Origin: FEN-1250 sp039918615
GTDB taxonomy: Bacteria > Gemmatimonadota > Gemmatimonadetes > Gemmatimonadales > Gemmatimonadaceae
DNA: 20,228 nt
Assembly (NCBI GenBank): GCA_039918615.1
Contig: JBDSHG010000016.1
Coordinates: 1 to 20,228, forward strand
Direction: 5' to 3'
The notes under the pieces were generated by a model, which was not told the origin of the DNA, searched no databases, and worked only from the letters and a program-made list of their open reading frames with translations. Shown here piece after piece: positions 1 to 7,061 of this stretch; the stretch's first letter is position 1; each line of letters starts with the position of its first letter. Position numbers and translations under genes: made by a program.

Positions 1-503
1 ATCGCATTCCCGAGGAGATTGCCGAGGATGTGCGAGACCTTGTCGCGATCGGCGTAGAGCGGCGGAAGCCCCGGCTCGATCGTTACCGTGAGCTCGAGCG
101 TCTTCTTCGCCATGAGCGACTCGTTGAGCGCGCACACCTGCTCGACGGCAGACTCGATGCTGAATTCCACGCGCGTGAGCGTGAGCTGATGCGCCGCGCC
201 GCGCGCGTAGGTGAGGATCTCGCCGATCATGTCGAGCAGCTGGCGGCCACCGCCGATGATCCCGCCGACGCTGTCCTTCTGCTGCGAGGTGAGCTCGCCG
301 AGGATGCCGTCGCGGAGGATCTCGCCGTGCGTAATGATGGCCGTGAGCGGCGTGCGAAGGTCGTGCGAGATGTTCGAGAGAAACTGCGTGCGCAACGCGG
401 CCTCGTTGCGGAGCTCCGCGACCAGACGCGACAGCTCCAGATTGTGTTCCTGCAGCGTGGCGAGGCGCTCGGCCGATACGTCGTCGATGTAGGCGCGTGT
501 CAT
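1..503 (-). CDS. Sensor histidine kinase, 5' part only (runs off the left edge)
   Basis: This is the N-terminal 167 residues of a two-component sensor kinase, which autophosphorylates on histidine and passes the phosphate to a response regulator. The visible protein starts with a short helical, probably coiled-coil stretch (about residues 10-40). The dimerisation and phosphoacceptor box FLSNISHDLRTPLTAI follows, with His47 as the phosphorylated residue. The last residues, ILGNLLGNA, are the start of the ATP-binding N box. Only about 40 residues precede the H box and no membrane segment or sensor domain is visible, so this looks like a soluble kinase whose input comes from a partner, or one using the coiled coil itself. 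The ATG at 503 is the first possible start after an in-frame stop at 531-533. It has no Shine-Dalgarno sequence, but a good promoter lies directly upstream. The G boxes and any receiver domain lie outside the window. Confidence 0.9.
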   Translation of the reverse strand, partial: MTRAYIDDVSAERLATLQEHNLELSRLVAELRNEAALRTQFLSNISHDLRTPLTAIITHGEILRDGILGELTSQQKDSVGGIIGGGRQLLDMIGEILTYARGAAHQLTLTRVEFSIESAVEQVCALNESLMAKKTLELTVTIEPGLPPLYADRDKVSHILGNLLGNA

Positions 504-509
504 CGCTAA

Positions 510-538
510 ATCATATGTGTCAGCCGTGTTTTATCCAA
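510..538 (-). promoter_or_regulatory. Putative sigma70-type promoter of the histidine kinase, leaderless arrangement
   Basis: Read on the minus strand there is TTGGAT (533-538), a 17-nt spacer and TATGAT (510-515). These match the -35 consensus at 4 of 6 positions and the -10 consensus at 5 of 6. The -10 box ends six bases before the ATG of the kinase, so transcription would begin at or next to the A of the start codon. This agrees with the absence of a Shine-Dalgarno sequence. It is a sequence-pattern inference only. Confidence 0.45.
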
Positions 539-597
539 TGTTTGTTACCCAATCGAGAGCTTCGGCGAATGGCAAGTGATCCTCGTCACGCCCTGAG

Positions 598-625
598 AAA
601 ACGATCGTCGGCTATTTTTCGTTTT
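598..625. repeat. Short inverted repeat between divergent genes
   Basis: AAAACGA (598-604) and TCGTTTT (619-625) are perfect 7-bp inverted arms around a 14-base spacer, in the region between the divergent histidine kinase and lipoprotein genes. It could be a regulator site. It is not placed where a terminator of either gene would be, and the A/T-rich arms could arise by chance. Confidence 0.25.
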
Positions 626-685
626 GTGGCCCGGCGAGCCCATGCGTGGCATGCGGATTGCCCTCTAATCCTTGACTCATTACCC

Positions 686-692
686 GAAGGAG
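686..692 (+). promoter_or_regulatory. Ribosome binding site that fixes the lipoprotein start
   Basis: GAAGGAG sits six bases upstream of the ATG at 699. An earlier in-frame TTG at 672 has no such site, and starting there would bury the signal peptide behind nine extra residues. The site therefore decides the start. Confidence 0.75.
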
Positions 693-698
693 CACGAC

Positions 699-1559
699 AT
701 GTCGATTACCCGGTGGCTCACTCCCATTGCGCTGACCTCCGCGCTGGTGTTGGGCGCTTGCAAGAAGTCGGATAGCGCGCAGCTCGCGCAGGACTCCACC
801 GCGTACGCGCGCGATCTGGCGATGGCGAACCGCGACTCCGCCGCCCAGCCGCAGCTGAACGACGCGCCGCCCGCGCCAGCCGCGGCACCTGCGCCTGCGC
901 CGGCTCCCGCCCCTCCGCGGAAGACTCCGACGCCCAGCACGGGCACCCGCGTTCCTCCGGCCGCGCCAGCGCCAACGACGACCGCAAGCGGGAACACCGT
1001 CGTCCGCGGCACCAAGGGCAGTGAGGCGAAGGTCGGCTCGATCGCGAGCGGCACGACGCTCGACATGACGTCCACCGAGCGCGTGTGCACGAACACGAAC
1101 CACGAAGGCGACAAGTTCACTGCGACGCTCAACCAGAGCTACGCCGGCAGCAACGGCGTCTCGATCCCGTCGGGCGCAAAGGCGGTCATCGTCGTCACGC
1201 AACTCAAGCAGAGCGGCAAGACGGGCGAGCCGATCCAGATGACCTTCGACGTCACGAATCTGACGTGGGGTGAGAAGAGCTATCCGATCGACGCGACCAT
1301 CGATCATGTCGACGTCGACAAGGTGCGCAACGCGAGCACGACGTCGGATGTGGCAAAGGTCGGCGGCGGCGCGATCATCGGTGGCATCATCGGCCAGATC
1401 ATCGGGCACAACACCAAGGGCGTCGTGATCGGTGCGGCGACCGGTGCGGCAGCCGGCACTGCGGTCGCGATGGGGACGGCGGGCTACGACGGCTGCGTGC
1501 CCGTTGGCGGGAACATCAAGGTCCACCTCAACGCGCCGGCCGAGATTCAGGGGGAGTAG
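699..1559 (+). CDS. Glycine-zipper lipoprotein of unknown function
   Basis: A 286-residue exported lipoprotein. The N-terminus is a type II signal peptide with the lipobox LGAC and lipidation at Cys21. A low-complexity Pro/Ala linker follows (about residues 50-105, including several PAP repeats). Next is a globular, β-rich-looking part (about 105-215) and then a glycine-zipper segment rich in GGxxG, GxxxG and small residues (about 222-258). Glycine zippers of this kind occur in envelope lipoproteins such as SlyB- and Rcs-linked families, and are thought to insert into or line membranes. The final 30 residues are hydrophilic with one cysteine. The gene stands alone: divergent from the histidine kinase and convergent with ggt. 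No catalytic motif is visible, so I assign no function beyond an envelope structural or membrane-associated role. Confidence 0.8.
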   Translation: MSITRWLTPIALTSALVLGACKKSDSAQLAQDSTAYARDLAMANRDSAAQPQLNDAPPAPAAAPAPAPAPAPPRKTPTPSTGTRVPPAAPAPTTTASGNTVVRGTKGSEAKVGSIASGTTLDMTSTERVCTNTNHEGDKFTATLNQSYAGSNGVSIPSGAKAVIVVTQLKQSGKTGEPIQMTFDVTNLTWGEKSYPIDATIDHVDVDKVRNASTTSDVAKVGGGAIIGGIIGQIIGHNTKGVVIGAATGAAAGTAVAMGTAGYDGCVPVGGNIKVHLNAPAEIQGE

Positions 1560-1569
1560 CGGAGCGGGG

Positions 1570-1601
1570 GCGCGCGACACGCGATGTTGCGTGTTGCGCG
1601 C
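1570..1601. terminator. Hairpin between convergent lipoprotein and ggt genes
   Basis: Two 13-base arms (1570-1582 and 1589-1601) pair with a single G-T wobble around a six-base loop, GATGTT. The hairpin begins 11 bases after the lipoprotein stop and ends two bases before the ggt stop, so it could serve both converging transcripts. There is no T-tract on either side, so it would be a non-canonical terminator or an mRNA 3'-end stabiliser. Confidence 0.55.
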
Positions 1602-1603
1602 GG

Positions 1604-3439
1604 TTAGTAGCCCGCGGCGCCGCCCGATGTCCGTGGGTCGACGACGCCTTCCCATCCGTCCGCGACCCGCCCGACCATGATCACACGACCAACGAAGCCG
1701 CCCGGCGCGAAGCGGGCGGCTTCGATCGCATGTCCCATCGCGCGCAGCGAGTCCACCGTCTCGAACGAGAGCCCGTTCGGCTCGTAGTGGAGCTGGTCCG
1801 GCCACGCCTGATGGTGAATGCGCGGCTCCGACATCGCATCGGTGAAGCTCATGTGATGATCGATGACGTCGACGATCACCTGCGTCACGCTCGTGATGAT
1901 GCGCGGGCCGCCGCGGGAGCCGATCACCATGAGCAGATGCCCGCTCGGGTCGATGACCATCGTCGGCGACATCGCGCTGAGCATCCGCTTCCCAGGAAGG
2001 ATCGCGTTCTGCTCGCCCTGCACGAGTCCGTACATGTTCGCCTGTCCGGGACGCGCCGCGAAGTCGTCCATCTCATCATTGAGAAAGATGCCGACGTTGG
2101 CGACGTACACGCCGGAGCCGTACAGGTCGTTGAGCGTCGTCGTCGTCGCGACGGCGTTGCCATGGTCGTCCACCACCGAGTAGTGCGTGGTGTTGACTCC
2201 CTCGGACTTCGCGCCGCCGAACGCACCGGTCTTCGTCGCGTGCCGGGAGTCGATCGACGCGGCGCGATCGCGCGCGTAGACCTTGCTCGTGAGCTCTGTG
2301 ACGGGCACCGGCACGAACGCCGGATCGCCGAGCTTCGTATTCCGGTCGACAAAGGCGCGACGCAGCGCCTCTGCCATGAGATGGTAGCCGAGCACGCTGC
2401 CCGCCGGAGTGGCGGGGAACTGCTCGAGGATGTTGAGCGTCTCGAGCACGGTGATCCCGCCCGAGGACGACGGCGGCATCACGAGCAGCGTGTAGTCGCG
2501 GTACTTCCCCGTGAGAGGCGCGTGCCACACGGGTGCGTAGCGCGCGAGATCCTCCTTCGTCATGATCCCGCCGCCGTGCTTCATCTCCGCCGCGATCTCG
2601 TCCGCGATCCTCCCCGTGTAGAACGCAGCGGCGCCATTGCCGGCAATCGCACGCAGTGTATTCGCGAGCGCAGGCTGCCTGAACAGCGAGCCGATCGCCG
2701 GTGGCTTCCCGTCCGGCATGAAGAGCGCGGCGCCGGCGAACGGCGCGATCTTCTCCGCATTTCCCCGGATGGATTCCTCGAGCGCGCTGTCGACGACGAA
2801 GCCGCTGTCCGCAAGGCGGATCGCTGGCGCCATGACCCTCACAAGCGGCATGCTGCCGTAGCGCGCGAGCGCCGTCGTGAGCCCTGCGACGGACCCGGGC
2901 ACGCCCGAGGCGAGATGCCCCGTCTGACTGCGCTCCGTCACACGGCCGTGCGAATCGAGGAACATGTCGCGCGTCGATGCGAGCGGCGCCATCTCCCGGT
3001 AATCGAGCGCGAACGAGCGCCCATCGTTGAGGCGGATGAGCATGTAGCCGCCGCCGCCGAGATTCCCCGCCTCGGGGTGTGTCACGGCGAGCGCGAAGCC
3101 GGTGGCGACGGCCGCGTCGATCGCGTTACCGCCGGCCCGCAGGATCTCGAGGCCGGCGTCGCTGGCGAGGAGGCTGTTGCTCGCGACCATCGCGTGCGGC
3201 GCGGTCGCCGAATTGTGCATGCCGGTGAGCGGCCACGCGTCGGGGAGCGGCTTCCGCGCGGTGTCGGCGATCGCCTTGATCGCCTTCGCCGCGTCCATCG
3301 ACATCGGTGCGTTGGGGAGGGTGACAGGCGGCGGCGCGGCGGCGGGACGCTTGGCCGGATGGCAGGAGATGAGGAGCGCCCCGGCGGTGATGGCCATCAC
3401 ACCGATCGTGCGCTGCGCGTTGATTGACCGTGGATGCAC
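1604..3439 (-). CDS. ggt: Gamma-glutamyltransferase (gamma-glutamyl transpeptidase), probable lipoprotein
   Basis: An N-terminal-nucleophile hydrolase that removes gamma-glutamyl groups from glutathione and other gamma-glutamyl compounds and passes them to water or an amino acid. It is made as a precursor that cuts itself before a conserved threonine. That site is visible as TTHYSVVD, with Thr417 as the predicted new N-terminus and nucleophile. Downstream come the family hallmarks LNDEMDDF, KRMLSAMSPT and GSRGGPRIIT, the last holding the oxyanion-hole glycines. In the serine pair usual in KRxLSSMSP the second serine is alanine here. I chose GTG 3439 (611 residues) because AGGAG lies five bases upstream and it gives a type II signal peptide with lipobox LISC and Cys26. 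An ATG at 3484 would add 15 residues without a ribosome site. An exported, membrane-anchored enzyme is therefore predicted. The gene is divergent from the peptidoglycan-recycling operon, which may indicate a related role. Confidence 0.93.
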   Translation of the reverse strand: MHPRSINAQRTIGVMAITAGALLISCHPAKRPAAAPPPVTLPNAPMSMDAAKAIKAIADTARKPLPDAWPLTGMHNSATAPHAMVASNSLLASDAGLEILRAGGNAIDAAVATGFALAVTHPEAGNLGGGGYMLIRLNDGRSFALDYREMAPLASTRDMFLDSHGRVTERSQTGHLASGVPGSVAGLTTALARYGSMPLVRVMAPAIRLADSGFVVDSALEESIRGNAEKIAPFAGAALFMPDGKPPAIGSLFRQPALANTLRAIAGNGAAAFYTGRIADEIAAEMKHGGGIMTKEDLARYAPVWHAPLTGKYRDYTLLVMPPSSSGGITVLETLNILEQFPATPAGSVLGYHLMAEALRRAFVDRNTKLGDPAFVPVPVTELTSKVYARDRAASIDSRHATKTGAFGGAKSEGVNTTHYSVVDDHGNAVATTTTLNDLYGSGVYVANVGIFLNDEMDDFAARPGQANMYGLVQGEQNAILPGKRMLSAMSPTMVIDPSGHLLMVIGSRGGPRIITSVTQVIVDVIDHHMSFTDAMSEPRIHHQAWPDQLHYEPNGLSFETVDSLRAMGHAIEAARFAPGGFVGRVIMVGRVADGWEGVVDPRTSGGAAGY

Positions 3440-3444
3440 GAGCT

Positions 3445-3449
3445 CTCCT
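3445..3449 (-). promoter_or_regulatory. Ribosome binding site of ggt
   Basis: AGGAG on the minus strand, five bases before the GTG at 3439. It supports the shorter reading of ggt, which places the lipobox about 25 residues in, a normal signal-peptide length. Confidence 0.65.
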
Positions 3450-3496
3450 GGAAAATCTCTTGCTACTGGCGCACGACGCGGCATAAGTTAGCCCGC

Positions 3497-3513
3497 GTGA
3501 CGCGTCGCGTCAC
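3497..3513. promoter_or_regulatory. Perfect 17-bp palindrome between divergent ggt and murQ (candidate operator)
   Basis: GTGACGCG and CGCGTCAC are perfect inverted 8-bp arms around a single central T. The element lies 57 bases upstream of the ggt start and 21 bases upstream of the murQ start. On the minus strand it overlaps a weak candidate ggt promoter, GTGACG, then 17 bases, then TAACTT, so a bound dimer could block it. A dimeric regulator such as a GntR-, LacI- or RpiR-type protein is possible, but none is encoded here. Confidence 0.5.
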
Positions 3514-3534
3514 CTCCTCATCTCACCCGAGTAC

Positions 3535-4458
3535 GTGACCGCGTCGCACTCCGATCCTCGCCTCACCGAGCGACGAAATCCCCGCACCGCGGACATCGAT
3601 CTCGCATCGGCGCGCGAGATAGTCGATCTACTGCACGCCGAAGACCGATTCGTGCTCGAGGCGGTGGCGACGCAGCGCGACAACATCGCGCGCGCGATCG
3701 AGCTCGCGGAGCTGGCGTTCCGCGCGGGAGGACGGCTCTTCTACGTCGGCGCCGGCACCTCGGGGCGGCTCGGCGTGCTCGACGCGAGCGAGTGCCCGCC
3801 GACCTTCGGCACCGATCCGGAGATGGTGCAGGGGATCATCGCGGGCGGGCTCCCGGCGCTCACGAAGTCGCAGGAGGGCGCCGAGGATGTGGTCGCCGAC
3901 GGCGCCGAGGCCATGACCGCGCACCAGGTCGGCCCACGCGACTTCGTGCTCGGCATCGCCGCCTCCGGCACGACGCCGTACGTTCGCGGCGCGCTTGAGC
4001 GCGCCGCCGCGCTCGGTGCGCGCACCGGGATCCTCGCGTGCTCGCCGCCGGCGGCATCCGTGCTCGAGCTCGTCGACGTCGCCATCATCCCGATCACGGG
4101 CGCCGAACCGGTGACGGGGTCGACACGCATGAAGGCGGGGACCGCGACGAAGCTCGTGCTGAACGCGATCTCCACGGGCGCGATGATCCGCATCGGGAAG
4201 ACGTTCGGCAATCTCATGGTCGATCTGCGCGCAATGAGCGCGAAGCTCGTCGACCGCGGGGAGCGGATCGTGATGGAGGTGACGGGGGTCGAGCGCGGGG
4301 AAGCGCGCGCCAGCATCGAAAGGGCCGGCGGCTCAGTGCGCACCGCGATCGTGATGCAGCAGCGCGGATTCTCGCGCGAGGAGGCCGAGCGCGCGCTGCG
4401 CGATGCCGGGGGCGTCGTGCGCCGCGTGATTCCGAACGCTCCGCCGCCGGTCGAGTGA
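3535..4458 (+). CDS. murQ: N-acetylmuramic acid 6-phosphate etherase
   Basis: MurQ cleaves the lactyl ether of MurNAc-6-phosphate, giving GlcNAc-6-phosphate and D-lactate. It is the cytosolic step that returns muramic acid to amino-sugar metabolism. At 307 residues the length is normal (E. coli enzyme 298). The protein has the SIS sugar-isomerase fold, with YVGAGTSGRLGVLDASECPP (residues 70-89), IAASGTTPYV and the GSTRMKAGTA phosphate-binding loop. Glu86 and Glu117 align with the two catalytic glutamates of the E. coli enzyme (Glu83 and Glu114). The start is taken as GTG 3535, since the family N-terminus LTERRNP...DID follows at once, but no clear Shine-Dalgarno sequence is seen. It is the first gene of a four-gene operon and its stop overlaps anmK by four bases. 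Confidence 0.96.
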   Translation: MTASHSDPRLTERRNPRTADIDLASAREIVDLLHAEDRFVLEAVATQRDNIARAIELAELAFRAGGRLFYVGAGTSGRLGVLDASECPPTFGTDPEMVQGIIAGGLPALTKSQEGAEDVVADGAEAMTAHQVGPRDFVLGIAASGTTPYVRGALERAAALGARTGILACSPPAASVLELVDVAIIPITGAEPVTGSTRMKAGTATKLVLNAISTGAMIRIGKTFGNLMVDLRAMSAKLVDRGERIVMEVTGVERGEARASIERAGGSVRTAIVMQQRGFSREEAERALRDAGGVVRRVIPNAPPPVE

Positions 4459-5612
4459 CCGATGATCGCGCGAGCGGCGACGTGCCGGGTGACGTGATGA
4501 TTGGGCTGATGTCCGGCACCTCGGCGGATGGCATCTCGGCCGCGGCCGTGCGCTTCGGCGGGGAGCCGGCGAGAGCGAGCGCCGAGCTCCTCGCGTACCA
4601 CGAGCGGCCGTACGCGAGCGCGCAGCGCGACCGGCTCCTTCGCGCACTCGATGGTGCGTCGCTGGCGGACATCGGGCGCCTCGACTTCGAGCTCGGCGCC
4701 TGGCTCGGCGATGCGGCGCTGGCGGTGATCGCACAAGCGGGGCTCGCGCCGCGTGACGTACGTGCGATTGCGTCGCACGGGCACACGATCTGGCACGATG
4801 CGCCGCACGCGACCTGGCAGATCGGAGAGAGCGCTGTCATTGCGGAGCGAACGGGGCTCGACGTGATCTCCGACTTTCGCGTGCGTGACGTGGCGGCTGG
4901 TGGGCAGGGGGCGCCGCTGGTGTCGATCGCGGACCGGTTGCTCTTCGCCGCCGACGGTGCATGGCGCGCGTTGCAGAACATCGGAGGGATCGGCAACGTG
5001 AGCATCGTGCCGCCGCGCGACGTCGAGGCGCCGGTGGTCGCGTTCGACACGGGGCCCGGGGTTGCGATCATCGATGGCATCGTGCGCGCGCTCGTGCCGG
5101 GGATGGCGTTCGATGTCGACGGCGCGCTCGCGACGCGCGGCACTGCGATCGAGAGCGTGGTACGCGAGGCGTTGGCGGAGCCGTACTTCGCGTCGTCGCC
5201 GCCCAAGTCGACGGGGCGAGAGCTGTTCAGCCGCGCGTACATGGCGCGCTTCATCGACCGATGCCGCGAAGCGAAGGTTACGGCGACGAACGAGGATGTG
5301 ATCGCGACGGCCGTTGCCTTCACTGCGCGCTCGATCGCGGATGCGTATCGTCGCTTCGTATGGGCGCCCGTTGCGGACGTCGTGCTCTCGGGCGGCGGTG
5401 CGCGGAATCCGGCGCTCGTGAGTGCGATCGCCGTCGCCGTCGCACCGCTTCCGGTGAAGATGTTCGACACCATCTTCTTCGATGGCGACGCGAAGGAAGC
5501 GGTCGCCTTCGCCTTCCTGGGCCGGCTCTTTCTCGATCGCCGCGCGGGAAATCTTCCCGCGACCACCGGTGCGCGCGGGCCGCGCGTGCTTGGGAAGCTG
5601 ACGCCCGCATGA
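4455..5612 (+). CDS. anmK: Anhydro-N-acetylmuramic acid kinase
   Basis: AnmK opens the 1,6-anhydro ring of anhydroMurNAc and phosphorylates it with ATP, giving MurNAc-6-phosphate, the substrate of MurQ encoded just upstream. The sugar-kinase fold is marked by GLMSGTSADGI near the N-terminus, SHGHTIWH, QNIGGIGN, FDTGPG with the presumed catalytic aspartate (Asp198 from the GTG) and LSGGGARNP near the C-terminus. In the usual DGxD after MSGTS the second aspartate is serine here. Two starts are possible. GTG 4455 overlaps the murQ stop as GTGA and gives 385 residues. ATG 4497 gives 371 residues, closer to the E. coli length of 369, and has GGGTGA just upstream; it would put the aspartate at position 184, near the E. 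coli 182. Translational coupling to murQ holds in either case. Confidence 0.95.
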   Translation: MTDDRASGDVPGDVMIGLMSGTSADGISAAAVRFGGEPARASAELLAYHERPYASAQRDRLLRALDGASLADIGRLDFELGAWLGDAALAVIAQAGLAPRDVRAIASHGHTIWHDAPHATWQIGESAVIAERTGLDVISDFRVRDVAAGGQGAPLVSIADRLLFAADGAWRALQNIGGIGNVSIVPPRDVEAPVVAFDTGPGVAIIDGIVRALVPGMAFDVDGALATRGTAIESVVREALAEPYFASSPPKSTGRELFSRAYMARFIDRCREAKVTATNEDVIATAVAFTARSIADAYRRFVWAPVADVVLSGGGARNPALVSAIAVAVAPLPVKMFDTIFFDGDAKEAVAFAFLGRLFLDRRAGNLPATTGARGPRVLGKLTPA

Positions 5613-7060
5613 ACGCCTCCACCGCACTCCTTCTTCCCGCGCTCCGCTGGGATTCGAACCACGGCTTCAAGCACGAGCGCGATGCGATCGAGAAGGCGCT
5701 GACGCTCGGCGTCGGTGGCTTCATCCTCTTCGGAGGCGACCAGGAGCGTGTGCGCGCCCTCACGAAGGAGCTGCGCCAGCGCTCGCGCGTGCCGCTGCTC
5801 ATTGCCGCCGATCTCGAGCGCGGCGCGGGGCAGCAGTTCTCCGGAGCGACCGGGCTGCCGCCACTCGCTGCGATCGCGTCGCTCAACGACGCGGACGCAG
5901 TACGCCGCGCGGCGCGACTCACCGCGCGCGAGGCGCGCACGCTCGGGCTCAATTGGGATCTCGCGCCGGTGTGCGATCTCGACATCGTCCCCGAGAACCC
6001 GATCGTCGGCACGCGCTCGCTCGGCAGCGACTCCCGCAAGGTCGCGATGCTCGCGCAGGCGTGGATTCAGGCGTGCCAGGCGGAGGGAGTGCTCGCGTGC
6101 GCGAAGCACTTTCCGGGGCACGGGCGCACGCACACCGACTCGCACTCCGGGATGCCGGTGGTCGACGCGTCGCGTGCGGAATTGGTGGAGCACGATCTCG
6201 CGCCTTTCCGCGCCGCGATCGAGGCGGGCGTCGCCGGCATCATGACCGCGCATGTCTCCTTTCCCGCGCTCGACGCAAGCGGGGCCCCCGCCACGATGTC
6301 GCGCGAGATGCTGCAGTGGCTGCTCCGGCAGCAGATGCGCTTCGAGGGGCTGATCGTCACCGACGCGATGATCATGGAGGGGGCGATCGCCGAGCATGGC
6401 GAGGAGGAGGCGGCGATTCGCGCGCTCGATGCGGGGTGCGACCTGCTGCTCTACCCGAAGGATCTCGAGGCGGTCGCAACTGCGATCGATCGCGCGGTGA
6501 CGCTCCATCGTCTCGACGCAGCGCGCATCCAGGGCTCCGTCCGGCGCCGGCTCAAGTGGGCGCAGTGGTCGTCGCCGCCAAACGAGTACCGCCGTCCCTC
6601 GGGTACCGATGTGTTGTGGGGCGCGCAGCTTGCGGACCGTGTCATCCACATCGTGCACGGCGCGCCGGCCGTGATGCATGCACCGCTCGACATCGTGATC
6701 GTCGACGACGATCTGGGCGGCCCCTATCCGCCGCCGTCGCGCGAGTCGCTGCTCGACTCGCTCTTCGATGCCGGCTGGAAGGCACGCCGCCTCGAGAAGT
6801 TCGATCCCGCATCGAACAACGATTCGGTGGTCGCGCTGTTCGGCGAGACGCGCGCGTGGAAGCAGCGCGTCGGCTACAGTGACGCCGCGCTTGCCGCCGT
6901 GCACGAGGCGTGCGATGCGCGCCCCAACGCGACGGTGATTCAGTTCGGTCATCCGCGGCTTGCCTCGCAGCTGACGTTCGCACGTTGCGTTGTGAGCGCG
7001 TGGGGCGGGGAAACGGCGATGCAGAGCGCCGCCGCCCGCTGGATCATGCGCGCGCGGTAG
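5609..7060 (+). CDS. nagZ: Beta-N-acetylhexosaminidase NagZ-type, glycoside hydrolase family 3, with extra C-terminal domain
   Basis: It removes the non-reducing GlcNAc from GlcNAc-anhydroMurNAc (with or without peptide), giving GlcNAc and the anhydroMurNAc used by AnmK. The family 3 TIM barrel spans about residues 1-320. KHFPGHG is at 166-172 and the Asp177-Ser-His179 loop carries the NagZ-type catalytic dyad. TDAMIMEGA follows, with Asp252 as the nucleophile (Asp248 in E. coli). There is no signal peptide, so the enzyme is cytosolic, which requires substrate import. The protein has 483 residues against about 340 for the single-domain E. coli NagZ. The extra 150 or so residues look like an α/β domain, as in two-domain family 3 enzymes of Gram-positive bacteria. 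The ATG overlaps the anmK stop as ATGA, so the genes are translationally coupled. Confidence 0.93.
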   Translation: MNASTALLLPALRWDSNHGFKHERDAIEKALTLGVGGFILFGGDQERVRALTKELRQRSRVPLLIAADLERGAGQQFSGATGLPPLAAIASLNDADAVRRAARLTAREARTLGLNWDLAPVCDLDIVPENPIVGTRSLGSDSRKVAMLAQAWIQACQAEGVLACAKHFPGHGRTHTDSHSGMPVVDASRAELVEHDLAPFRAAIEAGVAGIMTAHVSFPALDASGAPATMSREMLQWLLRQQMRFEGLIVTDAMIMEGAIAEHGEEEAAIRALDAGCDLLLYPKDLEAVATAIDRAVTLHRLDAARIQGSVRRRLKWAQWSSPPNEYRRPSGTDVLWGAQLADRVIHIVHGAPAVMHAPLDIVIVDDDLGGPYPPPSRESLLDSLFDAGWKARRLEKFDPASNNDSVVALFGETRAWKQRVGYSDAALAAVHEACDARPNATVIQFGHPRLASQLTFARCVVSAWGGETAMQSAAARWIMRAR

Positions 7061-7061
7061 C

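Noticed and set aside
497..775. Small plus-strand frame across the spacer before the lipoprotein gene
   Set aside because: It overlaps the lipoprotein signal peptide in another frame, has no ribosome site and no recognisable protein features.
870..925. Short tandem-like GCGCCTGCGCCGGC repeats in the lipoprotein gene
   Set aside because: They simply encode the Pro/Ala linker and are imperfect; not an independent repeat element.
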